Shown piece by piece: positions 9,030-16,070 of a stretch of DNA of 33,924 bases (position 1 is the stretch's first letter; the number at the start of each line of letters is the position of its first letter). Below the pieces are notes generated by a model. It saw only the letters and a program-made list of their open reading frames with translations. It made no database searches and was not told where the DNA came from. A program made the position numbers and the translations under genes. Source of the stretch: Rhodospirillaceae bacterium (GTDB taxonomy: Bacteria; Pseudomonadota; Alphaproteobacteria; Bin65); NCBI GenBank assembly GCA_009840595.1, contig VXNK01000106.1, forward strand, positions 2,252 to 36,175, read 5' to 3'.

Positions 9030-9058
9030 TTGAAAATTAATTTTACACCTTGTAAATA
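9030..9058 (+). promoter_or_regulatory. hicBA promoter with overlapping palindromic operator
   Basis: A -35-like TTGAAA (9030-9035) and a -10-like TAAATA (9053-9058) are separated by 17 bp. The spacer carries a perfect 12-bp palindrome AAAATTAATTTT (9033-9044) and a dyad TTACA-CCT-TGTAA (9043-9055) that touches the -10. The AT-rich block stands out in GC-rich surroundings. Autorepression by the antitoxin complex, as known for hic loci, is inferred. Confidence 0.65.
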
Positions 9059-9094
9059 ATGCAGGTTCAAAACTGCTCTTCGACCGGAGGCGTT

Positions 9095-9700
9095 ATGGCC
9101 GATCGCATCGGACCCGAAACCCGGAACCCGCCGATCCATGCCGAGGTGCTCGCCGCGGCGCAGCTCTTGTGCGGGACGGCGGATTGGACATTCAGGCTTG
9201 TGGATGTCGTTCGCGCTCTTTCCCATCTGAACGAACGCTCGGTCCGCACCCATGTCGCCAGCCGGTGTTGCGAGAACGCGCCGGAAAATCATGCCCATCG
9301 CTGGCCGTATTTCCGCCGGGTGGGCAGGGGCGTTTACGAGATCCTGCCGGCGTATCGCGGAAGCCGGCCCGGCGGCACGGTAACCTACGACCGGTCCGTA
9401 ACCGACGACCCAACCGGCTATCCGCTCGCAGCCCGCGATTCGGCGCAAAGCGAGGGAAGGTCCGCCATCCATGCCGTCGTCGCAGAGAGCGAGGGATGGT
9501 TCGTCGCCGAATGCCTGGAAGTGGCGGTCGTAACGCAGGGCCGGACGCTGGATGAGACGCTGGCGAACCTGCGGAGCGCGCTGGCGCTGCATCTCGACGA
9601 CGAAGAACTTTCGCGGACCGGCCTCTCCCCGGCGCCGCGTCTCGCGGTCAGTTACGAAACCTCCGCCGTCGCCCCCGAATGGCGCGCCCGAAGCGGCTGA
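9095..9700 (+). CDS. hicB: HicB-family antitoxin with N-terminal DUF7669-like domain
   Basis: A 201-residue two-domain protein. Residues about 14-86 look like a DUF7669-type winged-helix module, with the pattern SVRTHVASRCCENAPENHA..FRRVGRGVYEI. Residues about 124-190 are HicB-like: a partial RNase-H fold strand pattern AVVAESEGWFVAECLEV, then TLDETLANLRSALALHL. A proline/glycine-rich linker joins them. ATG at 9095 is preferred: GGAGG lies four bases upstream, and an ATG at 9059 would precede the expected transcription start. The gene overlaps hicA by 22 bp, so the pair is coupled with the antitoxin first. The N-terminal domain may provide DNA binding for autoregulation in place of the RHH or HTH domain many HicBs carry at the C-terminus; this is inference. 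Confidence 0.8.
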   Translation: MADRIGPETRNPPIHAEVLAAAQLLCGTADWTFRLVDVVRALSHLNERSVRTHVASRCCENAPENHAHRWPYFRRVGRGVYEILPAYRGSRPGGTVTYDRSVTDDPTGYPLAARDSAQSEGRSAIHAVVAESEGWFVAECLEVAVVTQGRTLDETLANLRSALALHLDDEELSRTGLSPAPRLAVSYETSAVAPEWRARSG

Positions 9701-9924
9701 CCTCGCGGGAGGTGCTGCGCATCCTCCGGGGTTTCGGCTTCGAGACCGTTTCGATCCGAGGCAGCCATGCCAAGCTGGTGCGCGTAACGGCGGCAGGCAC
9801 GCGACAGGTCCTGACGGTTCCGATCCATTCGGAATTGTCGGTCGGCACGGTCCGGGCGATCTACCGGCAGGCTTCCCGGTTCATCGATAGCACAGAATTA
9901 CAGCGCAAATTCTATTCCGGTTGA
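9679..9924 (+). CDS. hicA: HicA-family mRNA interferase toxin
   Basis: An 81-residue protein with the double-stranded-RNA-binding-like HicA fold: LTSREVLRILRGFGFETVSIRGSHAKLVR followed by LTVPIHSELSVGTVRAIYRQ. His30 in RGSHAKL corresponds to the catalytic histidine of HicA ribonucleases, so the toxin looks intact. Translation begins inside the end of hicB. HicA cleaves mRNA and is held inactive by HicB. The antitoxin-first order is the reverse of the classical hicAB arrangement. Confidence 0.88.
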   Translation: MARPKRLTSREVLRILRGFGFETVSIRGSHAKLVRVTAAGTRQVLTVPIHSELSVGTVRAIYRQASRFIDSTELQRKFYSG

Positions 9925-9948
9925 GGCGCGGCAGCGCCCGGCCCGCGG

Positions 9949-10317
9949 CTACTTCCGGAACTCGATCTTCTGCACGACGATGTCGCGCAGCGGGCCGGTG
10001 ACGGTCACCTTCAGGGCCCAGATGCCGTACATGTCGAGCTTCATCCGGAAGCCGTAGGCGCCGGGCGTGCCGGCCGGGGTTGCGGTCGACGCGCGGATAT
10101 TGTGGGCGCCGGGCATGGTCGGCATGTCGGGTTTCACGGCCACCCTGGCGCCTTCGATAGGCTTCTCGCTCTTCCTGCCGCTCAGGTGCAGCATGCAATC
10201 GTAGACCAGGTTCGTCGCGGTCTCCTTGCACTCGATCTTCACCGCGGCCCGGTCCTTGGCGAGCGCCGGCCCGGCCGAAAGGGCGATGGCGGCCAAACCC
10301 GCAAAAACGATTCTCAT
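9949..10317 (-). CDS. Small exported FixH/YtkA-like protein
   Basis: A 122-residue protein with a clear signal peptide (hydrophobic residues about 4-18, cleavage after ALA at about 20). The mature part shows the FixH/YtkA-like pattern: a conserved PDMPTMPGAH segment near the middle, then PGAYGFRMKLDMYGIWALKVTV, which suggests a small periplasmic beta-sandwich. Two cysteines about 11 residues apart (IEC...DC) could form a disulfide. Its ATG overlaps the livF stop as ATGA, so it is the last gene of the set B transporter operon. Function is unknown; a role in ligand handling or metal binding would be a guess. Confidence 0.7.
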   Translation of the reverse strand: MRIVFAGLAAIALSAGPALAKDRAAVKIECKETATNLVYDCMLHLSGRKSEKPIEGARVAVKPDMPTMPGAHNIRASTATPAGTPGAYGFRMKLDMYGIWALKVTVTGPLRDIVVQKIEFRK

Positions 10318-11048
10318 GGCGTTTCCTCCCTGGGCGTTTCCTCCCTGCTGACGCCGAGATAGGCGTCGTGCAGATGGCGGTCCGCGGCCAGTTCCGCCAC
10401 CGTGCCTTCCAGAACGATGCGGCCGCTCTCGATCACATAGGCCCGATCCGCGATTTTAAGGGCCTGGCGCAGATTCTGTTCGACCAGCATGATCGTCAGG
10501 CCGCCGGCGCGCAGCCGGCGGATGATAGCGAAGATTTCGCCCGCCGTCTTGGGCGCCAGCCCGAGCGTCGGCTCGTCCAGCATCAGGAGGCGCGGCCGGG
10601 CGATCACGCCGCGGGCCAGCGCCAGCATTTGCGCCTGGCCCCCGGACAGTTCCGAGCCCGGCGCCTCCAGCCGGTCCTGCAGGATCGGGAAAAGGGCGGC
10701 AACGTCGGCAATGGCGGCGTCGATCTCGCCGGCCGAACGCAGATAGGCGCCGAGGCGGAGATTTTCGCGCACGCTCAGCCGGCCGAAGATATGACGGCCT
10801 TCCGGCACCTGGGTGATCCCGGCTTCGATGATCTCGTGCGGCGGCCGGCCGGCGATGTCCCGGCCCTCGAAACGGATCGTGCCCCCGGCCGGCTTCTCGA
10901 TGCCCGAGATCGCCCGCAGGGTCGAACTCTTGCCCGCGCCGTTGGCGCCGATCAGGGCGACGATCTCGCCGGCGGCGACATCGAGGTCGATGCCCTGCAC
11001 CGCCCTGATATTGCCGTAGCTGACGGCGAGGCTGCGGACCTCAATCAT
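10314..11048 (-). CDS. livF: LivF-type ABC transporter ATP-binding protein, set B
   Basis: A 244-residue ATPase. Walker A GANGAGKS is at about residues 34-41, the signature reads LSGGQAQM, and Walker B is LLMLDEPTLGLAP, followed by IMLVEQNLRQAL. ATG at 11048 gives the normal LivF N-terminus and overlaps the livG stop by eight bases. The protein ends in a tandem REETPREETP tail created by an exact 15-bp duplication, which goes beyond the usual LivF end (AYLGV). The duplicated DNA also holds the ribosome-binding site for the FixH-like gene. Confidence 0.92.
   Translation of the reverse strand: MIEVRSLAVSYGNIRAVQGIDLDVAAGEIVALIGANGAGKSSTLRAISGIEKPAGGTIRFEGRDIAGRPPHEIIEAGITQVPEGRHIFGRLSVRENLRLGAYLRSAGEIDAAIADVAALFPILQDRLEAPGSELSGGQAQMLALARGVIARPRLLMLDEPTLGLAPKTAGEIFAIIRRLRAGGLTIMLVEQNLRQALKIADRAYVIESGRIVLEGTVAELAADRHLHDAYLGVSREETPREETP
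10318..10347 (-). repeat. Exact 15-bp tandem duplication carrying a Shine-Dalgarno
   Basis: Units 10318-10332 and 10333-10347 are identical (minus strand CAGGGAGGAAACGCC). They encode the last REETP pairs of livF and lie directly before the ATG of the FixH-like gene. Each unit contains GGGAGGAAA, so the downstream gene has two stacked ribosome-binding-site copies, the nearer one well spaced. Confidence 0.85.
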
Positions 11049-11802
11049 CGCCGTCCTCGCGGCCGAGATAGACGTCGAGGACTTTCGGGTCGCCGAGCAC
11101 GCGGCCGGGCGGGCCCTCGGCGATCTTGCGGCCGAAATCGAGCACGCACAGCCGGTCGCAGATGTCGGCAATCAGGTCCATCTTGTGCTCGATCACGATC
11201 AGCGTCCGGCCCGGCGCCGCCACCGTGCGGATCAGGTCGGCCATCTCGCGGGTTTCCAGCGGCGTCATGCCGCCGGCGGGCTCGTCGAGCAGGAGCAGCC
11301 GCGGCTGCCGGACCAGGGCCCGGGCGATTTCCAGCCGGCGCTGGTCGGGCAGGGGCAGGTCGCCGGCAAAGGTGTCGCGCCGGGCGGCCAGGCCGGTCTG
11401 TTCCAACAGCGCCTCGACCTCTTCGCAGCGCGCGCGCTCCCTGCGTCCGCCGACGGCCAGGATATCGCGCATCCCCATGCCGGGGCGCCGGTGCTGGGCC
11501 AGCCAGACATTGTCGAAGGCGCTCATATGCGGGACCAGGCGCAAATTCTGAAAGGTGCGGGCGAGGCCCATTCCCGCGATGCGCTCGGGCCGGACACCGC
11601 CGATCGGCGCGCCGTCCAGGCGGATTTCCCCCGCACTCGGCGGATAGACTCCGGTCAGCACGTTGAACAGGGTGGTCTTGCCGGAGCCGTTCGGCCCGAT
11701 CAGGCCGAAGACTTCGCCTTCCTCGACACTGAGGTCGATCGCGTCGAGCGCCTCGACCGCACCGAACCGCCGGCCGATCCCGCTAATTTCCAGCAGCGCC
11801 AT
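11041..11802 (-). CDS. livG: LivG-type ABC transporter ATP-binding protein, set B
   Basis: A 253-residue ATPase with Walker A GPNGSGKT at about residues 36-43, Walker B LLLLDEPAGGMTP and the H-loop IVIEHKMDL. The signature region reads DLPLPDQRRLEIARAL, where the usual LivG form has LxYGxQRR or LxFGxQRR. The conserved glycine is therefore replaced by proline, with Asp after it, although all other motifs are intact. This may be a subfamily feature rather than damage. It overlaps the LivM start region by 20 bp and the livF start by eight bases, so the set B genes are translationally coupled. Confidence 0.9.
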   Translation of the reverse strand: MALLEISGIGRRFGAVEALDAIDLSVEEGEVFGLIGPNGSGKTTLFNVLTGVYPPSAGEIRLDGAPIGGVRPERIAGMGLARTFQNLRLVPHMSAFDNVWLAQHRRPGMGMRDILAVGGRRERARCEEVEALLEQTGLAARRDTFAGDLPLPDQRRLEIARALVRQPRLLLLDEPAGGMTPLETREMADLIRTVAAPGRTLIVIEHKMDLIADICDRLCVLDFGRKIAEGPPGRVLGDPKVLDVYLGREDGDD

Positions 11803-12706
11803 GGGTTTCGGTCCGCCATCCGCGCAGCATCGTCCGCAGCCGGTGCACGCGGCGCTCGTCGAGGATGCCGCGCGGCATGAAGATCAGAAGGACGGCCACG
11901 AGCCCGCCGAACACGATCATCCGGTAGCCCTGGACCCATTCGACGGCTTCGAGAAACCCGACGTCGAGCAGCACGCCGAGGATCGGTCCGACCGCCGTGC
12001 CGAGGCCGCCGATCAGCCCGTAGGCGAGGCTGTGAACGCCGAGCATGACATCGAAATTCTCGGGATAAACGGTCGTCTGGATATGGGCGTAAAAGGCGCC
12101 GCCGATCGCTGCAATGGCGCCGGCAAGCCCCGCCACCAGGATCTTGTACCGGGTCACGTTGATGCCCTGGGTTTCGGCCAGCAGCCTGTCTGCGCCGATG
12201 GTCCGGACGATCGAGCCGAGGCGGCTGCGCTCCATCAGGAAGAAGAGAAGCAGCACGATGCCCAGCGTGCCGTAGATCATCCACAGGAAGTCGACCGGCT
12301 CGTATTCGTTGTCGAAGCCCCAGCGGATGTTGCCGAGCCCTTCCGAGCCGTTCGGGCCGACCGGTTCGCCGTCGACCTCGACCTGCCAGGTGGTCGCGAC
12401 CAGGATCAGGCGGATCGTTTCCGCAAACGCAAGGGTTGCGATGGCGAAATAGAGGCCGCGCAGGCGCAGCGTCAGGCCGCCGACGAGGGCCGCCGCCAGC
12501 CCCGAGACGAGCATGGCGAGCGGCAGGGCGAGCCAGAAGCTCATGCCGAACATGGCCGTCATGATCCCGGAGGCATAGGCGCCGATGCCGTAAAAGGCCT
12601 GCTGGCCGAAGGAAATCTCGCCACTGAGCAGAAGCAGATAGGCGGACAGCGCGATGAACGAAAAACCGCCGATATTGTTCAGCACCGTGATGACATGGTC
12701 GTCCAT
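11783..12706 (-). CDS. livM: LivM-type branched-chain ABC permease, set B
   Basis: A 307-residue multi-pass permease. Family blocks are SAYLLLLSGEISFGQQAFYGIGAYASGIM near the N-terminus and YGLIGGLGTAVGPILGVLLD in the ATPase-contact region. The loop between central helices (TWQVEVDGEPVGPNGSEGL) is the usual LivM periplasmic insertion. It starts 24 bp after the livH stop and ends inside the livG start. It forms the membrane channel together with the set B LivH. Confidence 0.92.
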   Translation of the reverse strand: MDDHVITVLNNIGGFSFIALSAYLLLLSGEISFGQQAFYGIGAYASGIMTAMFGMSFWLALPLAMLVSGLAAALVGGLTLRLRGLYFAIATLAFAETIRLILVATTWQVEVDGEPVGPNGSEGLGNIRWGFDNEYEPVDFLWMIYGTLGIVLLLFFLMERSRLGSIVRTIGADRLLAETQGINVTRYKILVAGLAGAIAAIGGAFYAHIQTTVYPENFDVMLGVHSLAYGLIGGLGTAVGPILGVLLDVGFLEAVEWVQGYRMIVFGGLVAVLLIFMPRGILDERRVHRLRTMLRGWRTETHGAAGN

Positions 12707-12730
12707 GATCCGGCTCCGCGCCCGCCGCTC

Positions 12731-13675
12731 CTAAACCCGCCTGAGCGCAGCCAGGTCGCGAGCCGCCGCCCCTTGCGCGAGCAGGCCGCCCGGTCGGAAG
12801 ATCAGGAACACGAACAGCAGCAGGAAGGCGGCGATGTCGCGCCAGACCGCGCCGGCATACCACTCCGCCTGTTTCTCGACCACGCCGAGCAGCAGCCCGC
12901 CGGCGATTGCGCCGGGAACCGATCCCATGCCGCCCAGCATCATGGCGATCAGCCCCTTGAAGGTCGCCTGCAGGCCGAATTTCGGCGTGATGACCTCTTC
13001 GGTCGCCATGATGAAATAGCCGGCGACGCCGCCGATGGCCGACGCCAGGATGAAGGCGAGAAAGATCACCCGCCCGGTGTTGACGCCCATGAAGAGCGCG
13101 GCATCGGGATCCTCGGAGACCGCCCGCACCGCCAGGCCGAAGCGCGTGCGGAAGAGCAGCTGATGCAGCGCGAAGACGAGGAGCGCCGCGATGCCCAGCA
13201 TGATCAGGTGCTCCTGGCGGACCGAAAGCTCGCCCAGTTCGATGAGTTCGAAATCGCCCAGCGCGGGGAACTCGTAGGTCCGGTCGGGAAAGGCGATGGT
13301 GACGGCCTCTTCGAGTTGCATCCAGACGGCGAAGCTCGAGACCATGGAGGCCACCGCCGCGCCCTTCTTGATCGCCCAGAAGCACAGCCGCTCGACATAG
13401 GCGCCGGCGATCACCGCGCCCAGGACGGTCGCCACCAATACGGCGTACCAACCGGCCTGGAACTGGAGGAACAGGAAGGTCCCGAAGAACACGCCGACCA
13501 TGATCGACGGGCCGTAGGACAGGTTGAGGCGGCGCAGGACGCCGAAAATCAGCGTGAAGCCGATCGCCAGCAGGGCGTAGCCCGAACCCACGGTGATGCC
13601 GTCGAGGGTGTTCTGGATGAAATCGAGAATCCGGTTTCTCCCCGCCCGGCTTCTCCCCGCCGGCTACTCCCCATC
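12731..13675 (-). CDS. livH: LivH-type branched-chain ABC permease, set B
   Basis: A multi-pass permease of about 286-314 residues. The hallmark is GSGYALLAIGFTLIFGVLRRLNLSYG at the N-terminus, and LGGMGSVPGAIAGGLLLG lies in the ATPase-contact loop. The start is uncertain. The GTG at 13591 would cut off the first helix (IQNTLDGITVGSGY) and has no Shine-Dalgarno. The only upstream start I find in frame is ATG at 13675, which adds an Arg/Gly-rich leader made largely by a 15-bp tandem duplication (RRGEA/GRGET). I list the longer form. It lies 19 bp downstream of the interrupted set A livF, so sets A and B could form one long transcript. Confidence 0.82.
13633..13662 (-). repeat. 15-bp tandem duplication at the start of livH (set B)
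   Basis: Units 13633-13647 and 13648-13662 differ at one base (CGGTTTCTCCCCGCC and CGGCTTCTCCCCGCC on the plus strand). Each carries GGGGAG on the minus strand. It is located between the set A livF and the first helix of the set B LivH, like the duplication at 10318-10347. Confidence 0.8.
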
Positions 13676-13694
13676 CCCCGGGGCTGCGCCCGCG

Positions 13695-14408
13695 CTATGT
13701 CTGTTCGGCCGACCCCAGATAGGCCCGCTGGATCACCTCGTCTTCCTCGAGGTCGCCGGGCGATCCGCCGAAGGTCACGCGGCCCTGTTCCAGCAGGTAG
13801 AAATGGTGGGCCACCTTGAGCGCCTGGTGGACATTCTGCTCGACGAGGAAGATCGACACGCCCTCGGCGTTGAGATCGCGGATGATCCGGAAAATCTCCT
13901 CGACGATCAGCGGCGCGAGGCCGAGCGACGGCTCGTCCATCAGCAGCAGCTTGGGCCGGGCCATCAGGGCGCGGGCGACCGCCAGCATCTGCTGTTAGCC
14001 GCCCGAGAGCGTCCCGGCATGCTGCAACTGGCGCTCGTGCAAGCGCGGGAACCGTTCGAACATGTGCTCGATATCGTCTTCGATCTCGTTGTCCGAACGG
14101 CTGTAGGCGCCGGTGCGCAGATTGTCGTGAACGGTCATGTCCGGAAAGACCAGCCGGTTTTCCGGGACCAGCGCGATACCGCTCTGCACGATATGGCCGG
14201 GATCGCGCCCGGTGATGTTCCGCTCTTCGAACGTGACGTTCCCGCGGCGCGGCTTGAGCAAGCCGGCGACCGTCATCATCGTCGTCGTCTTGCCGGCGCC
14301 GTTCGGGCCGAGCAGGCAGGTGATCTCGCCTTGCGCGACGGACAGCGAGACCCCTTTCAGCGCCTCGATCTTGCCGTAGGAGGTGACGATATCCGTGATC
14401 TCAAGCAT
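13695..14408 (-). pseudogene. livF: LivF-type ATP-binding protein, set A, interrupted by TAA
   Basis: The reading frame gives a normal LivF (Walker A GPNGAGKT at about 34-41; Walker B LLLMDEPSLGLAP; IFLVEQNVHQAL) except for a TAA at 13995-13997. The stop falls exactly in the ABC signature: LSGG-stop-QQM, where LSGGQQQM is expected, so a single CAA-to-TAA transition explains it. The two pieces would be 137 and 97 residues; the second begins with an in-frame ATG at 13988. No other damage is visible, which suggests a very recent mutation, a sequencing error or stop-codon readthrough. The start overlaps the livG stop by eight bases. As read, the product lacks Walker B and cannot be a working ATPase. 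Confidence 0.85.
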
Positions 14409-15162
14409 CGGACCCGCCTTCGCCGGCGCCGAGATAGGCGTCCATCACGGCCTGGTTCTGCTGCACCTCCGCTGGAGTGCCCTCGGCGATCTTGCGGCCG
14501 AAATTGAGCACGGCAATCCGGTCCGTGACCTCCATCACCAGCTCCATGACATGCTCGACCAGAAGGATCGTGACGCCGCGGTCCCGAAGCACGCGCAGGC
14601 GCTCGTCCAGTTCCTTGACCTCCTCCAGGTTCATGCCGGCCGCCGGCTCGTCCAGCAGCAGGAACTTCGGCTGCGCCGCGAGCGCCCGGGCGACCTCGAG
14701 CCGGCGCTGCTCGCCGAAAGCCAGGTTGCCGGCCAGTTCGTCGCGCTTGTGGGCGAGGTTGGAAAAGTCGAGATACTCCTCGACCGCAGCGGCGGCGCGT
14801 CGCGACCCGCCCATCCAGCGCGCGAGCGGATTGCCGGTCCGCTTCTGCTCGGCCGAGTTCTGGGCGACCCAGAGATTTTCCCAGACCGTCATGTTGTTGA
14901 ACAGGCGGATATTCTGGAAGGTCCGCGCGATGCCGGCGTGCAGCGTGACGTGCGGTGGCGCTTCCGTGATGTCCTCGCCGTCGAAGAAGATCTTGCCGTC
15001 GGTCGGCGCGAAGATACCGGCGATCATATTGACGGTCGTGCTCTTGCCCGAACCGTTGGGGCCGATCAGGCCGAAGATTTCCCCGGCCTCGACCGTGAAG
15101 TCCAGTTCGTCGACGGCGCGCACGCCGCCGAAATGTTTGGACAGGCTGGTGACCTCAAGCAT
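14401..15162 (-). CDS. livG: LivG-type ABC transporter ATP-binding protein, set A
   Basis: A 253-residue ATPase: Walker A GPNGSGKS at about residues 34-41, signature NLAFGEQRRLEVARAL with the glycine kept, Walker B LLLDEPAAGMN and H-loop LLVEHVMELV. A 40-residue helical insert with the QNSAEQKRTGNP segment is normal for LivG. ATG at 15162 overlaps the livM stop by eight bases. It should pair with the set A LivF, which is interrupted, so it may depend on LivF from set B or C. Confidence 0.92.
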   Translation of the reverse strand: MLEVTSLSKHFGGVRAVDELDFTVEAGEIFGLIGPNGSGKSTTVNMIAGIFAPTDGKIFFDGEDITEAPPHVTLHAGIARTFQNIRLFNNMTVWENLWVAQNSAEQKRTGNPLARWMGGSRRAAAAVEEYLDFSNLAHKRDELAGNLAFGEQRRLEVARALAAQPKFLLLDEPAAGMNLEEVKELDERLRVLRDRGVTILLVEHVMELVMEVTDRIAVLNFGRKIAEGTPAEVQQNQAVMDAYLGAGEGGSDA

Positions 15163-16066
15163 CGGACGTCTTTCCGAGGCCGGTCCATTCCCTCAGCTTG
15201 CGCACCACCTGGGCGCTGAACAGGCCCCGGGGCAGGAAGTTCATGACCAGGATGATCAGCGCGCCGAACATCAGGTTGCGCACGTCGCCGAGATCGCGAA
15301 GGACTTCGATCACGATCACCTGGATGAAGATCGCGGCGAACAGCGTACCCCAGACATTCGCGAGGCCGCCGAGGATCGGATAGGCGATCGCGAAGGTCGC
15401 CATGAGGATGTCGAAGTTCAGATGCTCGATGTGGGTCGTGTAGTGGGCATACAGGGCGCCCGCGATCCCGGCGATGAAACCGCCGGCGGTAAAGGCGGAC
15501 ACCTTCACCACGGTCAGGTTGATGCCCACGCTCTGGGCCGCCATCTCGTCTTCGCCGACCGCGCGCAGCACCTTGCCGGCGCGCGAACGGTCCATCCACC
15601 AAAGGGTGGCCAGGATGATCGCGGCGACAATCCATATGAAGGCTGCAACGTCCTGGGTCGTCCAGCCGTTTTCCGGGAAGAAGCGAATCTGCTTGAAGCC
15701 CTCACCGCCTTCCGGGCCGACGATGATATCGCCCTTGGCGATCCGGTAGTCGAAGTTGAACCAGAACAGGCGCACGAATTCGCCGAACGCGATGGTCGCG
15801 ACGACCAGCATGAGCCCGCGGACCCGCAGCGCGGGGAAGCCGACGATGCAGGCCAGCACGGCCGCAGCGAGCCCGCCGGTGATCATGGACGGAATGATGT
15901 GCCATTCGGCGAGCACCGTGAGCATGCCGGCGACATAGGCGCCGATCGCCACGAAGCCGGCCTGAGCCATCGAGACCTGGCCGGTCAGAAGGATCACATA
16001 GGCCGACAGGCCCAGGATGGTGTGGACCCCGACGATCTGGACCAGGCCCCAGGTAAAGTCGTCCAT
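15155..16066 (-). CDS. livM: LivM-type branched-chain ABC permease, set A
   Basis: A 303-residue multi-pass permease. Family blocks are LSAYVILLTGQVSMAQAGFVAIGAYVAGM at the N-terminus and YPILGGLANVWGTLFAAIFIQ in the ATPase-contact region. The periplasmic loop around DYRIAKGDIIVGPEGGEG is in the expected position. It starts four bases after the livH stop, and its own stop overlaps the livG start. Confidence 0.92.
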   Translation of the reverse strand: MDDFTWGLVQIVGVHTILGLSAYVILLTGQVSMAQAGFVAIGAYVAGMLTVLAEWHIIPSMITGGLAAAVLACIVGFPALRVRGLMLVVATIAFGEFVRLFWFNFDYRIAKGDIIVGPEGGEGFKQIRFFPENGWTTQDVAAFIWIVAAIILATLWWMDRSRAGKVLRAVGEDEMAAQSVGINLTVVKVSAFTAGGFIAGIAGALYAHYTTHIEHLNFDILMATFAIAYPILGGLANVWGTLFAAIFIQVIVIEVLRDLGDVRNLMFGALIILVMNFLPRGLFSAQVVRKLREWTGLGKTSDA

Positions 16067-16070
16067 CGCC

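Noticed and set aside
11663-13819. 718-codon plus-strand open frame across the set B permeases
   Set aside because: The translation is His/Asp/Glu/Gln-rich with no recognisable fold and lies opposite clear LivH and LivM genes, so it is a codon-bias shadow.
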